From the NCBI RefSeq assembly GCF_002979535.1, contig NZ_PCPB01000005.1, positions 116,395 to 180,394 on the forward strand: DNA of 64,000 nt, given 5' to 3'. Positions 1 through 8,510 of the stretch are shown piece after piece. Source of the stretch: Brevundimonas sp. MYb52 (GTDB lineage Bacteria > Pseudomonadota > Alphaproteobacteria > Caulobacterales > Caulobacteraceae). The stretch's first letter is position 1, and each line of letters begins with the position of its first letter. A program made the translations under genes and the position numbers. Under the pieces are notes generated by a model. The model searched no databases. It was not told the origin of the DNA and saw nothing but the letters and a program-made list of their open reading frames with translations.

Positions 1-1718
1 GAGACGGCCCGCGCACCGAAACCGACGATCAGAACGAACATTACGACACCGTGCGCGGCCAGCTTTTGTGGAAGGTCACGCCCGACCTGACCGCGCGCCT
101 GACCGCCGACTGGACCGAGCGGGACGAGCGCTGCTGCGTCGGCGTGCAACTGGTCATGGGAAGCACCGCGCCCCTGCTGGCGACCTTCGCGCCCGACGGC
201 GGGGTGGCGGCGACGCCCAATCCCTGGGCCCGCGTCGCCTACTCGAACCGCGACACCAACACCCGTATCCGCGACAAGGGTCTGGCCCTGCACCTGACCG
301 CAAACCTGGGCTGGGCCACGCTTGAGAGCACCACGGCGGTGCGCGACTGGCGCGGCGTCATCAGCCAGGACTGGGATTTCACCTCGGCCGACCTGGCCTA
401 TCGCCCCGACGACGGCAGTTGGTCCAACCGCTTCCGCACCCTGACGCAGGAGGTCCGCCTGTCGGGTCGCCGCGATCGCCTGGACTGGTCGGCGGGCCTC
501 TTCCTGTCGGACGAGAAGCTGACCCGTCGTGACAGCCTCTTCTACGGCGCCGACTATGAGGGCTATGTCAGCCGTCTGCTGTCGCGCACCAGCGCCAATC
601 CGCTGGGCGATCCGACCTATGTCTCGACCCTGACCGGCCTGCCGGTGGGCGCGAGCTTCGTCGAGGGCGAGGGCCAGTTGGACCGCTACTGGCAGACGGC
701 CCAGAGCGCCGCCCTGTTCGCCCAGGCCTCCTATGCCGTGACCGACCGTCTGACCCTGACCGGGGGCCTGCGCCGCACGCATGAGACCAAGGACATGGAC
801 GCGGCCTATGAGAACACCGACGGCGGCCGCGCCTGCGCCGCCGCACTGGCCAATGGCGTGGTCAACGGCACCCTGTGCCTGCCCTGGTCCAACCCGGCCT
901 TCAACGGCCTGAAGACGTCCGAGACGGTCAAGGACGAGGCCTGGACCGGCCTGGCCCGCGCCGAATATCAGGCCAGCGAGGGCGTTCGCCTCTACGCTGG
1001 CTGGTCGCGCGGTCGCAAGAACGGCGGCTTCAACCTGGATCGCGGCCAGACCAACCGCGTGCCCGACGCCTCGCGCGCCTTCGGGGCCGAGACTGCCGAC
1101 GCCTGGGAAGCCGGGGTCAAGAGCGTGTTGCTGGAGCGCCGCCTGCTGGTCAGCGCCGCCGCCTTCCGCCAGACCTATGACGACTTCCAATTGAACACCT
1201 TCCTGGGCACCACCTTCCTGGTGCGCTCGATCCCGGAAGTGCGGGCCAAGGGCGTCGAGGCGGACTTCATGTTCCTGCCTGTAGAAGGCCTGTCGCTGCA
1301 GGGCGGCGTGACCTACGCCCAGACCGAATACGGCCATGACCCCGTCGCCGGCTTGCCGCTGCTGGCCGGTCGTCGCCTGAACTTCGCCCCCTTGTGGAGC
1401 GGCTCTCTGGCGGGGACCTATGAGCGGTCGGTGGGCGCCGGCCTGACCGGACGCATCACGCTCGCGGCCAAGTATTCGTCGGAATACAATACCGGCTCGG
1501 ACCTTGATCCGGCCAAGAGCCAGCCGGGCTTCTGGCTGGTCGACGGCCGCGTGGCTCTGGCCAAGGACGAGGCCTGGAGCGTCGAGTTGTGGGGCAAGAA
1601 CCTGTTCGATCAGGACTATCGCCAGGTGGCCTTCGGCGCGCCCTTCCAGTCGGGCACCCTGGGCGCCTTCCTCGGCGCGCCGCGCACCGTGGGCGTGACG
1701 CTGCGGGTGGTGCGCTAA
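1..1718 (+). CDS. TonB-dependent outer-membrane receptor, 5'-truncated by the window edge
   Basis: The reading frame is open from the first bases of the window, so only the C-terminal part (about 570 residues) is present. The sequence is that of a TonB-dependent receptor beta-barrel: alternating aromatic-rich strands, the phrase GLRRTHETKD typical of barrel strands of siderophore/carbohydrate receptors, and a C-terminal section (WSVELWGKNLFDQDYRQ) close to the family signature for the last strands. TonB box and plug lie outside the window. The protein ends in VTLRVVR rather than the aromatic residue usual for barrel ends. Substrate cannot be told from this part. It acts in the outer membrane with TonB-ExbBD. 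There is no clear operon partner; a palindromic repeat follows. Confidence 0.9.
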   Translation, partial: DGPRTETDDQNEHYDTVRGQLLWKVTPDLTARLTADWTERDERCCVGVQLVMGSTAPLLATFAPDGGVAATPNPWARVAYSNRDTNTRIRDKGLALHLTANLGWATLESTTAVRDWRGVISQDWDFTSADLAYRPDDGSWSNRFRTLTQEVRLSGRRDRLDWSAGLFLSDEKLTRRDSLFYGADYEGYVSRLLSRTSANPLGDPTYVSTLTGLPVGASFVEGEGQLDRYWQTAQSAALFAQASYAVTDRLTLTGGLRRTHETKDMDAAYENTDGGRACAAALANGVVNGTLCLPWSNPAFNGLKTSETVKDEAWTGLARAEYQASEGVRLYAGWSRGRKNGGFNLDRGQTNRVPDASRAFGAETADAWEAGVKSVLLERRLLVSAAAFRQTYDDFQLNTFLGTTFLVRSIPEVRAKGVEADFMFLPVEGLSLQGGVTYAQTEYGHDPVAGLPLLAGRRLNFAPLWSGSLAGTYERSVGAGLTGRITLAAKYSSEYNTGSDLDPAKSQPGFWLVDGRVALAKDEAWSVELWGKNLFDQDYRQVAFGAPFQSGTLGAFLGAPRTVGVTLRVVR

Positions 1719-1747
1719 GGGGCGGATGAGCCATCCGATCAAAGACT

Positions 1748-1900
1748 CCCTTCCCCCTCGAGGGGGGAAGGGCCGGGGATGGGGGTGTGTGCGCCGCGAT
1801 TGACGGGTGTGCGCATGAGACATCGGCGTCTCCGGGGCTTGATCAGCGACGTCGGCGCGAACACCCCCACCCAACCCTCCCCCCTCGAGGGGGAGGGCTT
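1748..1900. repeat. Paired CTCGAG-centred palindromes (repeat family C)
   Basis: Two short palindromes built on CCCCCTCGAGGGGG lie at about 1748-1772 and 1875-1897. Between them the sequence is itself roughly inverted (GGATGGGGGTGT ... ACACCCCCACCC). The whole block fills the gap between the convergent receptor and DUF983 genes. A single palindrome of the same kind lies at 62356-62378. Confidence 0.7.
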
Positions 1901-1910
1901 TTGAGGGAGC

Positions 1911-2363
1911 TTACCCCTTGTCGCGCGCGTCGTCCTTCGCCGCGCGCTCGGCCTGACCGCGCCAGCCATAGCCTTCGCCGTGCTTGCCGACGCTGGAGAA
2001 GGTCGCTTCCTCGGCCTTGTGGAAATACTGCTCGGCCACCATCCAGCCCTTGAAGGGGCGCAGCACGCCCAGGCACATCAGGGCCAGGATCGGCAGGGTG
2101 ACGACGAAGTGCACCCAGACGGGCGGGTGGACGTTGAACTCGAAGATCATGAAGCCGATCATGCCGACGATCCCCACCGCCGACATGACGAAGAAGGCCG
2201 GGCCGTCCGCCGGGTCGGCGAAGCTGTAGTCCAGGCCGCAGTTGGTGCATTCCTTGCGGATGGTCAGATAGCCCTGGAACAGAGGGCCGACGCCGCAGCG
2301 CGGGCAGCGGCAGCGCACGCCTGTCTTCAGCGGGCTGAGGGGCGGATAGACGGGGTCGGACAC
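1911..2363 (-). CDS. DUF983 family membrane protein
   Basis: Protein of 150 residues. Near the N-terminus it has a zinc-ribbon-like pair of cysteine motifs (CPRCG and CTNCG about 20 residues apart), followed by two strong hydrophobic segments (FVMSAVGIVGMIGFMIFEF and VTLPILALMCLGVL), the standard DUF983 layout. The GTG start at 2363 is preferred because the family begins just before the zinc ribbon and AGGTG lies upstream; the longer open frame adds a serine/arginine-rich stretch without homologous character. Function in the family is unknown; some members sit near cytochrome oxidase genes, which is not the case here. It is divergent from the TPR gene at 2534. Confidence 0.8.
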   Translation of the reverse strand: MSDPVYPPLSPLKTGVRCRCPRCGVGPLFQGYLTIRKECTNCGLDYSFADPADGPAFFVMSAVGIVGMIGFMIFEFNVHPPVWVHFVVTLPILALMCLGVLRPFKGWMVAEQYFHKAEEATFSSVGKHGEGYGWRGQAERAAKDDARDKG

Positions 2364-2482
2364 GGCAACACCTGACGAACGGGGTGACGATAACGTCGAT
2401 ACCGAGGATGTCGCCCTTTCACGCGCGCGTCGCAAGCGGGTGATTTGTCCTACCCACATGGTAAGGTTTTTTCAGCAGCGCT

Positions 2483-2496
2483 TTAACTGGCGTTAA
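2483..2496. promoter_or_regulatory. TTAA-N6-TTAA pair, possible CtrA-type site
   Basis: Two TTAAC half-sites (TTAACTGGCG then TTAACTG) are spaced by 6 rather than the consensus 7 bases, about 40 bp before the TPR gene and in the shared divergent region with DUF983. CtrA binding is only a possibility. Confidence 0.3.
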
Positions 2497-2533
2497 CTGT
2501 GATGAAAGCCCTTTCGCGCGAGTGTGCGCGCGT

Positions 2534-5413
2534 ATGTCCGGGGCCACCGCCAGCAAGCGCGTTCTGAAGACGACCGTGGCGGCCGCCGCGGCGGGCGTCG
2601 TGGTGTTCGCGCCGCTCGCACCGCACGCCGAGGGCGCCAGGGCCAGCAGCGGCCCGGTCGAGATCCGCGTCGGCGCCAACTCCGGTTTCACCAAGATCGA
2701 ATTCGCCGGGGCCGTGGGCGGACGCGCTCGGGTGCGCCAGGACGGCCGCGCCGTCATCGTCCGCATCGGCACGACCGCCGCCCCCGACGTCAGTCGTCTG
2801 CGCGTCGACCCGCCCAAGGGCGTCGACAAGGTCGAGACCCGTTCGGTGCAAGGCGCGACCGAACTGGTCCTGACCCTGGCCGAAGGGGCGGGCATTCGCT
2901 CCGGCGTCGCTGACGGTGCGGTCTGGCTCAACCTCTATGCGCCCGGCGCGGCGCCCGAGGGGGCCAAGCCCTCGGTCGTGCCTGCCGGCGGAGCCGTTCC
3001 GGTGACCGCCGAGGTCAAGGACGAGACGACGCGCCTGACCTTCGCCTGGGCCGCGCCGGTCGGGGCGGCCGTCTTCCGGCGCGGCGACGCGGTCTGGGTG
3101 GTGTTCGACGCCGCCGCCCGCATGAACATGCCCGCCGCCGCAAAGGCCGGCGACGCGGCCAAGGCGCGCTGGGCCGCCGGTCCCGACTTCACCGCCATCC
3201 GTATTCCCGCCGCCGAGGGCCAGACGGTGTCGGCCCGCGCCGACGGCGCCGCGTGGGTCGTCACCCTGGGCGGCGCCGCGCCGACCGTGACCGGCGTCGA
3301 GATCGGCCGCGACGACAGCGTCCAGACGGCCCTGACCGCGCGCATGGCCGGGGCCACCAAGACCGTGTGGCTGACCGATCCCATGGTCGGCGACCGCTTC
3401 GCCGCCGTCACGGCGCTTGCGCCTGGCAAGGGCATGGCGCGGGGGCGCCGCACCGTCGATCTGGCCCTGCTGCCCACCGCCCACGGTCTGGCGGTCGAGA
3501 CGCCGACCGATGACCTGACCGTCAAGGCTGAGGGCGACATCGTCACCCTGTCGCGGCCCAGAGGCCTGCGCCTGTCGCCGCCGACGGTCGGCCTGGAAGC
3601 CGCCGCCGAAACCCACGCCCCGCGCGCCGCCGTGCGCCCGGCCTTGATCATTTCCGACTGGGCCGATCTGGGAAGCGACAGCTTCAACGACCGTCATCGC
3701 GCGCTGCAGGTCGCCGCCGAACTGGAAAGCGGCCGCGCCGCCGAGGACCCGCGGGCCCCCATCGAATCTCGCTTGGCCTACGCCCGTTTCCTGGTGGGGC
3801 AGGGGCTGGGTTATGAGGCCATCGGCGTGCTGAACGCCCTGGTCAAGCAGACCCCGGCCATGCAGGGCGTGGCCGAGGTGCGCGGCCTGCGCGGCGCCGC
3901 CCGCGCCTCCATCGGGCGCCTGGCCGAGGCCGAGGCGGATTTCTCCGCCGGCGCTCTGGCGGGCGATCCCTCGACCCGCGTCTGGCAGGGCTATATCGCC
4001 GCCCAGCGCAGCGACTGGACCACGGCGCGGCAGGCCTTCGCCGCCGGCGCGGGCGTGGTCGACAACTTCACCCCCGAGTGGCGCGCTCGCTTCGGCGCGG
4101 CCCATGCCCTGGCCGCCGTCGAGACCGGCGATCTGGACGCCGCGCGCGAACTGCTGGCCTATGTCTTCAGCCAGCCGGGCATCTCGGCGGCGGATCAACT
4201 GACCGCCCGTCTGGTCCAGGCTCGGTTGTTCGAGCTGGAACAGAAGCCAGCCCAGGCTTTGGCCCTCTACAAGGCCGTGGCCCGCGCCCCGTTGGACGGC
4301 ATCGCCACCCCGGCCAAGCTGGGCGTCGTGCGGCTGGAAATGGCCAGGGGGACGATGAAGCCCGATACGGCGGCGGCTCAGCTGGAGGCGCTGAAGTGGC
4401 GTTGGCGCGGCGACGGCACCGAACTGGCCGTGATCCGCAGCCTGGGCGAGCTCTATCTGTCGCAGGGCCGTTACCGCGAGGCCCTGACCACGCTGAAGGC
4501 GGCGGGCCGCAAGATCGTGGTCCTGCCCGGCGGCGACAAGCTGCAGTCCGATCTGGACAACGCCTTCCGCGCCCTGTTCCTCGACGGCGCCGCCGACGGC
4601 TTGCAGCCGGTGCAGGCCCTGGCGCTCTTCTTTGACTTCCGCGAGCTGACGCCGGTCGGCGCCGACGGCGACGAGATGGTGCGGCGTCTGGCCCGTCGAC
4701 TGATCGACGTCGATCTGCTGGATCAGGCGGCGGAGTTGCTGAAGTATCAGGCCGACAACCGCCTCGACGGCGTGGCCAAGGCCCAGGTCTCGACCAATCT
4801 GGCCGCTGTCTATCTGATGAACCGCCAGCCGGAACAGGCGCTGCAGGCCCTGTGGAGCTCGCGCACCACCCTTCTGCCCACGGCCATGAACACCGAGCGC
4901 AGGGCGCTCGAGGCCCGCGCCTTGATGGAACTGGGCCGCTATGACCATGCACTGGAGCTACTGGGCAAGGACGCCTCGCCTGCCGGTCGCGATGTGCGGG
5001 CCGAGATCTTCTGGAAGCAGCAGCAGTGGGGCGCGGCGGCGGCCATCTACGAGCAGCAGTTGGGCAATCGCTATCGCGATACGGTCATCCCGCTGACGGC
5101 GGATGAGGAGAACCGGCTGATCCGCGCCGGGGTCGGCTACTCGCTGGCGCGCGACGCGGGCGCGTTGAACCGCCTGTCGAACAACTATTCCGGCTTTGCC
5201 GACAAGGCCCGCTCGCCGGGCGGCATCCGCATCGCCCTGGCGGGGCTGGACGGCGCCGACGGCTCGGGCCGTCCGCAGGACTTCGCCACCCTCAGCGCCG
5301 GGGCGGACACCTATGCGGGCTGGATCGCGGCGACCAAGGCCGAGTTCAGACAGAAAACGGGCGGGGAGCGCCCTGCGACCCCCGCCCGTACCCAGGCGGC
5401 CGGAGCCGCCTGA
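2534..5413 (+). CDS. Large envelope TPR-repeat protein
   Basis: About 959 residues. A short basic N-terminus is followed by an Ala/Val-rich hydrophobic segment (residues about 11-30), which looks like a signal peptide or anchor, so the rest is probably periplasmic. Residues about 35-370 are beta-rich with repeated short strands (VEIRVGANSGFTKIEF), reminiscent of AMIN-like domains but not assignable. Residues about 390-900 are helical with TPR-like A/G/Y periodicity (for example around LAEAEADFSAGAL and YREALTTLKAAGRK). The C-terminus is Ala/Pro rich. ATG at 2534 is chosen over an in-frame GTG at 2522. It stands alone between DUF983 and HU; proximity to flagellar genes suggests but does not prove a role in envelope or motility assembly. 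Confidence 0.75.
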   Translation: MSGATASKRVLKTTVAAAAAGVVVFAPLAPHAEGARASSGPVEIRVGANSGFTKIEFAGAVGGRARVRQDGRAVIVRIGTTAAPDVSRLRVDPPKGVDKVETRSVQGATELVLTLAEGAGIRSGVADGAVWLNLYAPGAAPEGAKPSVVPAGGAVPVTAEVKDETTRLTFAWAAPVGAAVFRRGDAVWVVFDAAARMNMPAAAKAGDAAKARWAAGPDFTAIRIPAAEGQTVSARADGAAWVVTLGGAAPTVTGVEIGRDDSVQTALTARMAGATKTVWLTDPMVGDRFAAVTALAPGKGMARGRRTVDLALLPTAHGLAVETPTDDLTVKAEGDIVTLSRPRGLRLSPPTVGLEAAAETHAPRAAVRPALIISDWADLGSDSFNDRHRALQVAAELESGRAAEDPRAPIESRLAYARFLVGQGLGYEAIGVLNALVKQTPAMQGVAEVRGLRGAARASIGRLAEAEADFSAGALAGDPSTRVWQGYIAAQRSDWTTARQAFAAGAGVVDNFTPEWRARFGAAHALAAVETGDLDAARELLAYVFSQPGISAADQLTARLVQARLFELEQKPAQALALYKAVARAPLDGIATPAKLGVVRLEMARGTMKPDTAAAQLEALKWRWRGDGTELAVIRSLGELYLSQGRYREALTTLKAAGRKIVVLPGGDKLQSDLDNAFRALFLDGAADGLQPVQALALFFDFRELTPVGADGDEMVRRLARRLIDVDLLDQAAELLKYQADNRLDGVAKAQVSTNLAAVYLMNRQPEQALQALWSSRTTLLPTAMNTERRALEARALMELGRYDHALELLGKDASPAGRDVRAEIFWKQQQWGAAAAIYEQQLGNRYRDTVIPLTADEENRLIRAGVGYSLARDAGALNRLSNNYSGFADKARSPGGIRIALAGLDGADGSGRPQDFATLSAGADTYAGWIAATKAEFRQKTGGERPATPARTQAAGAA

Positions 5414-5432
5414 TTTTCTCTTTTTAAGAGAG

Positions 5433-5474
5433 GCCCCTAACGCCTCGCACGCGGTGCGAGGCTACTTGAGGGGC
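5433..5474. repeat. Double-stem palindrome of the CTAAC/CTTGAG family, likely terminator
   Basis: Outer arms GCCCCT/AGGGGC enclose CTAAC, a perfect 9-bp hairpin (GCCTCGCAC/GTGCGAGGC) and TACTTGAG. It lies between the convergent TPR and HU genes, so it may also end transcription from both sides. Related copies are at 41144, 41184, 51846 and 62297. Confidence 0.7.
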
Positions 5475-5520
5475 AAAGCCGGACAGTTCGTGAAATCACG
5501 ACCCCGTCTGGCCTAAAGGC

Positions 5521-5799
5521 TTAGCCGTTGACGGCGTCCTTCAGGGGCTTGGACACGCGGAAGCGCACAGCCTTCGAAGCAGCGATCTTGATGGTCGCGC
5601 CCGTGGCCGGGTTGCGGCCTTCGCGCTCGGCGCGCTCGGCGGTGTCGAAGACGCCCAGGTTCGAGATGCGGACGTCCGAACCCGAAACCAGGCTCTTGTG
5701 GATGTTCTTGACGATCGCGTCGAGGACGCGGCCGGCGTCGGCCTGCGAGACACCTGCGTCCTTGGCGACGGCGGCGATCAGTTCGGCTTGAGTGGTCAT
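5521..5799 (-). CDS. hupB: HU family nucleoid DNA-binding protein
   Basis: A 92-residue protein of standard HU length: N-terminal helical dimerisation part (MTTQAELIAAVAKDAGVSQ), then GVFDTAERAEREGRNPATG, the beta-arm region containing the conserved RNP tip that intercalates in DNA, and a basic end. It binds and bends DNA non-specifically as a dimer. The ATG at 5799 is chosen because it matches the family start exactly; the longer frame is not HU-like. It is a single gene, convergent with the TPR gene. The letter (hupA or hupB) is arbitrary in organisms with one homodimeric HU. Confidence 0.93.
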   Translation of the reverse strand: MTTQAELIAAVAKDAGVSQADAGRVLDAIVKNIHKSLVSGSDVRISNLGVFDTAERAEREGRNPATGATIKIAASKAVRFRVSKPLKDAVNG

Positions 5800-5913
5800 A
5801 AGGGTTTTCCCAGTGGTGGTCGTCCGATTCCCGGACGAAGACCGGAGGATCAACACGTGTTTGCCCGAGCTTGGCAAGCCCGCATGACGCTCAAAGCCCC
5901 TGAGGGCGGGGAC

Positions 5914-6894
5914 TTATCCCCCGCCAGCGCCTCTCTGGAAGCTCTCGACCAGGCTTCCCGCGACCAGACGCCAGCCGTCCACCAGCACGAAGAAGATCAG
6001 CTTGAACGGCAGGGAAATGACCACCGGCGGCAGCATCATCATACCCATGGACATCAGCACGCTGGCGACCACCAGATCGATCACAAGGAACGGAACGAAA
6101 AGAAGAAATCCGATCGTGAAGGCCTTCTTCAACTCACTGATCATGAAGGCCGGCGTGACCACTCGCAGGGGCAGTTCCTGCACGTCCTGAGGGGGGGTGA
6201 CTTTCGACAGTCGGGTGAACAGGGCCAGGTCGCCCTGGTCCACCTGGGCCAGCATGAAGGTTTTCACCGGTTCGGAGGCCGCGTCGAAGGCCTGAGGCAG
6301 CTCCATCTGCTGATCCATCAGCGGGCGGATGCCCGAATCATAGGCGTCCTGCCAGGTCGGGGCCATGACGATGGCGCTGAGAAACAGGGCCAGGGACACC
6401 AGCACCGCGTTGGGCGGCGACTGCTGCATCCCCAGCGCGGTGCGCAGCAAGGACAGCACCACGATGATGCGCACGAAGCTGGTGGTCATGATGACGATGG
6501 AGGGGGCCAGCGACAGGACGGTCATCAGCCCCACCAGCTGCACCACCCGCTGCGTCAGGCCTGCGCCGGTGCCCAGGTCGATGTTGATGGCCGATCCGTT
6601 CTGCGCCACCTCCTGCGCCAGCGCGCCCAGAGGCCAGACCAGACACAGGGCGGTGGTGATCAGCGACAGCAGGGCGGCGCGCTTCAGCTCGGCGCGCGAG
6701 GGCAGGGCGAAAACACTTTCCTCCCCACGACGTGGGGAGGGGGACCGCGCAGCGGTGGAGGGGGCGGCGCGACGGCAGGCATTGGAGCGTGAAGACGGGT
6801 AGGGCGGCGTCGCCCCCTCCGTCACGGTCGCTGCGCGCCCGCGCCACCTCCCCATTCGCGATGCGAACAGGGAGGAAAGGCTGAAGCGGTTCAT
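5914..6894 (-). CDS. fliP: Flagellar export-gate protein FliP, with an in-frame repeat insertion near the N-terminus
   Basis: The protein has 326 residues; FliP is usually about 245-265. From about residue 72 it is a normal FliP: signal peptide (LSLITTALCLVWPLGALAQ), then the conserved core with LVGLMTVLSLAPSIVIMTTSF, RTALGMQQSPPN, the MLAQVDQGD region and hydrophobic C-terminal segments. FliP forms the FliP5-FliQ4-FliR1 export gate in the inner membrane. The ATG at 6894 overlaps the fliO stop codon (ATGA), which fixes the start. Only about 4 codons lie between this start and a palindromic repeat (6717-6878), which is read through in frame and adds about 55 Arg/Ser/Pro-rich residues ahead of the signal peptide. 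No good in-frame start lies after the repeat. Either the extended protein works, or translation starts at an unusual codon, or the gene is impaired. Confidence 0.93.
   Translation of the reverse strand: MNRFSLSSLFASRMGRWRGRAATVTEGATPPYPSSRSNACRRAAPSTAARSPSPRRGEESVFALPSRAELKRAALLSLITTALCLVWPLGALAQEVAQNGSAINIDLGTGAGLTQRVVQLVGLMTVLSLAPSIVIMTTSFVRIIVVLSLLRTALGMQQSPPNAVLVSLALFLSAIVMAPTWQDAYDSGIRPLMDQQMELPQAFDAASEPVKTFMLAQVDQGDLALFTRLSKVTPPQDVQELPLRVVTPAFMISELKKAFTIGFLLFVPFLVIDLVVASVLMSMGMMMLPPVVISLPFKLIFFVLVDGWRLVAGSLVESFQRGAGGG
6717..6878. repeat. Main palindromic repeat (family A), copy inside fliP
   Basis: Starts TTTCCTCCCC, contains the outer hairpin CCCCACGACGTGGGG, the inner hairpin CCGCGCAGCGG, a central variable part and a right arm ending GGGAGGAAA. 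Same layout as copies at 12992, 18458 and 51883. All of it lies in the fliP reading frame without a stop codon. Confidence 0.85.
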
Positions 6895-7178
6895 TTCGCG
6901 TCTCCCGTTTCGGCAACGGGGCCGCGCGGCTCGATCAACTCGCGTCCTTCGCCCAGCAGGATCAGCCGCTCCTCGGCGTCCACCCGCACCAGGACCAGAC
7001 GGCGCGCTGGGTCCAGCACCAGGGTCTCGATGACCTGCAACCGCCGGGCGCCGCGCTCGGCCTGGAACTTCGCCAGCACCTGCGGCGCATAGCGACGCGC
7101 CGCCCAGGCGGCCAGGCCGATCAGGCCCAGTGTGATCGCCAGGCCGAACACCGCCCGGAACAGGTCGAGGAAATTCAT
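6891..7178 (-). CDS. fliO: Flagellar biosynthesis protein FliO
   Basis: A 95-residue protein with one N-terminal membrane segment (LFRAVFGLAITLGLIGLAAWAARRY) followed by a small soluble domain with the FliO pattern LQVIETLVLDPARRLVLVRVDAEERLILLG. FliO helps assemble the FliP ring of the flagellar export gate. The ATG at 7178 is preferred over an upstream TTG. Its stop overlaps the fliP start by 4 bases, so the two are probably translationally coupled. Transcribed divergently from flgB from a shared promoter region with CtrA-type boxes. Confidence 0.85.
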   Translation of the reverse strand: MNFLDLFRAVFGLAITLGLIGLAAWAARRYAPQVLAKFQAERGARRLQVIETLVLDPARRLVLVRVDAEERLILLGEGRELIEPRGPVAETGDAK

Positions 7179-7244
7179 GCGGATTCGAGGCCCCAACAGC
7201 GCCTACAGGCGCGCCGCTTCGCCCGCACGTTTCGCGGCTCGTGG

Positions 7245-7259
7245 TTAACGCCGCGTTTA
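7245..7259. promoter_or_regulatory. CtrA-type box between fliO and flgB
   Basis: TTAA-N7-TTTA, one base away from the CtrA consensus TTAA-N7-TTAA. It sits in the divergent fliO/flgB promoter region, 64 bp upstream of the flgB start, as expected for a class II flagellar promoter. Confidence 0.55.
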
Positions 7260-7272
7260 GAAACACCGAATA

Positions 7273-7300
7273 TTAACCATGGAGGCGGCAAATTCTGCCG
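7273..7300 (+). promoter_or_regulatory. TTAACC-N7-CGGCA-N5-TGCCG flagellar promoter module (flgB)
   Basis: TTAACC at 7273-7278 is followed after 7 bases by a perfect inverted repeat CGGCA-N5-TGCCG at 7286-7300. The same arrangement with identical spacing stands before fliQ (13170-13197). The inverted repeat resembles the ftr elements bound by FlbD in Caulobacter; that assignment is from memory of the family and is an inference. Confidence 0.55.
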
Positions 7301-7322
7301 ATCAACCGTGCGAGGCGACCGC

Positions 7323-7727
7323 GTGTCCGTCACCGACATTCCGCTGCTGAATCAGATCAAGGGCCGTCTCGGATGGCTCGACGATCGTCAGCGCGTGATC
7401 GCCCAGAACGTCGCCAACTCCGACACCCCTGGCTTCATGGCCCGCGACCTGAAGGCGCCGACCGACTTCGCCGAGGCCATGCGCACCGGCGGCGGCCTGC
7501 GGATGGTCGCCACCAACGCCCGCCACATCACCCCGGCGGGGCGGGCCGCACGCTTCGACTCGCTGAACGCGCCCGATTCGGAGACCACGCTCGACGGCAA
7601 CTCGGTCGTGGTCGAGGAGCAGATGCTCAAGATGGCCGAGAGCCGCATGGCCTATGACGCGGCCATCGGCTTCTACCAGAAGTCCATGCAGATGATCCGC
7701 CTGGCGGCCAAGAAGCCCGGCGTCTGA
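7323..7727 (+). CDS. flgB: Flagellar proximal rod protein FlgB
   Basis: A 134-residue rod protein. The N-terminal part carries the rod/hook signature (LDDRQRVIAQNVANSDTPGFMARDL: the ANxxTPGF motif), and the C-terminal helix (SVVVEEQMLKMAESRMAYDAAIGFYQKSM) forms the coiled coil of axial proteins. It is exported through the flagellar gate and polymerises in the periplasmic rod. GTG at 7323 with GAGGCG upstream is chosen over an earlier GTG at 7308. First gene of flgB-flgC-fliE. Confidence 0.93.
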   Translation: MSVTDIPLLNQIKGRLGWLDDRQRVIAQNVANSDTPGFMARDLKAPTDFAEAMRTGGGLRMVATNARHITPAGRAARFDSLNAPDSETTLDGNSVVVEEQMLKMAESRMAYDAAIGFYQKSMQMIRLAAKKPGV

Positions 7728-7740
7728 GGGAGACTGATCC

Positions 7741-8175
7741 ATGCCTGATCCGGTCAACGGCCGTCCCGTCACCCCGCGAAACACCGCCATGGGCGTCGCC
7801 GCCGGCGCCCTGAAGGCGCAGCAGTCGCGCATGCGCATCATCGCCGAGAACATCGCCAACGCCCAGTCGACGGCCACGGTCGCGGGCGGCGAGCCCTATC
7901 GTCGCCAGACCCCGGTCTTCCAGGCGCGCAACGTCAACGGCGCCACCGGCGTGGTCCTGGCCGAGGTCCGCCCGGACCAGAGCCCCTTCCGCGTCGAATA
8001 CGACCCCTCGCACCCGGCCGCCAACGCCGAGGGCTATGTCCAGCGACCCAATGTCGACACCCTGGTCGAGGCCATGGACATGCGCGAGGCGCAGCGCGCC
8101 TACGAGGCCAATCTGAACGTCATCGAGACGGCGCGGAACATGGAGTCCCGCACCCTCGACATCATCAAGAAGTAA
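7741..8175 (+). CDS. flgC: Flagellar proximal rod protein FlgC
   Basis: A 144-residue protein with the axial-protein N-terminal motif (MRIIAENIANAQSTATVAGGEPYRRQTPVF) and the conserved C-terminal sequence NVDTLVEAMDMREAQRAYEANLNVIETARNM. The central EYDPSHPAANAEGYV segment is typical of FlgC. Starts 13 bp after flgB with GGGAGA upstream. It builds the proximal rod together with FlgB and FliE. Confidence 0.95.
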   Translation: MPDPVNGRPVTPRNTAMGVAAGALKAQQSRMRIIAENIANAQSTATVAGGEPYRRQTPVFQARNVNGATGVVLAEVRPDQSPFRVEYDPSHPAANAEGYVQRPNVDTLVEAMDMREAQRAYEANLNVIETARNMESRTLDIIKK

Positions 8176-8185
8176 GGGCTAGCCC

Positions 8186-8497
8186 ATGAACCCCATGATG
8201 GCGGCCAAGGCCTATGCAGCCGTTCAGGGCGGAGCCATGCCCACGGCGACGCCGCCCAGCGCGGCTTCGGCCGCCCAGGGACCGGGCTTTTCGGAACTGC
8301 TGCAGAACGTCATGACCCAGACGGCCCAGCAGACACGCGGCGCCGAAACCCAGATGAGCCAGATGGTCCAGGGCCAGGGCAGCCTGATCGACGTCGTCAC
8401 CGCCGTCTCCTCCGCCGAAGCCTCTCTGGAAACCGTCATGGCCGTCCGCGACCAGGTCATCTCGGCCTATCAGGAAATCATGCGGATGCCGATCTGA
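8186..8497 (+). CDS. fliE: Flagellar hook-basal body protein FliE
   Basis: A 103-residue protein. The C-terminal half matches FliE closely (GQGSLIDVVTAVSSAEASLETVMAVRDQVISAYQEIMRMPI). FliE joins the MS ring to the rod. It starts 10 bp after flgC, so it is the third gene of the flgBC-fliE unit. The N-terminal third is Ala/Met-rich and unconserved, as is common in the family. Confidence 0.93.
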   Translation: MNPMMAAKAYAAVQGGAMPTATPPSAASAAQGPGFSELLQNVMTQTAQQTRGAETQMSQMVQGQGSLIDVVTAVSSAEASLETVMAVRDQVISAYQEIMRMPI

Positions 8498-8510
8498 GGG
8501 CTTGTCTTGC

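Noticed and set aside
2483..4948. Very long open frame antisense to the envelope TPR gene
   Set aside because: It is Gln/Gly/Arg/His-rich with no domain, as expected for the complementary strand of a GC-rich gene.
6895..7266. Upstream extension of the fliP frame through the fliO gene
   Set aside because: This part overlaps fliO in another frame and has no FliP character; the ATGA overlap at 6894 gives the better start.
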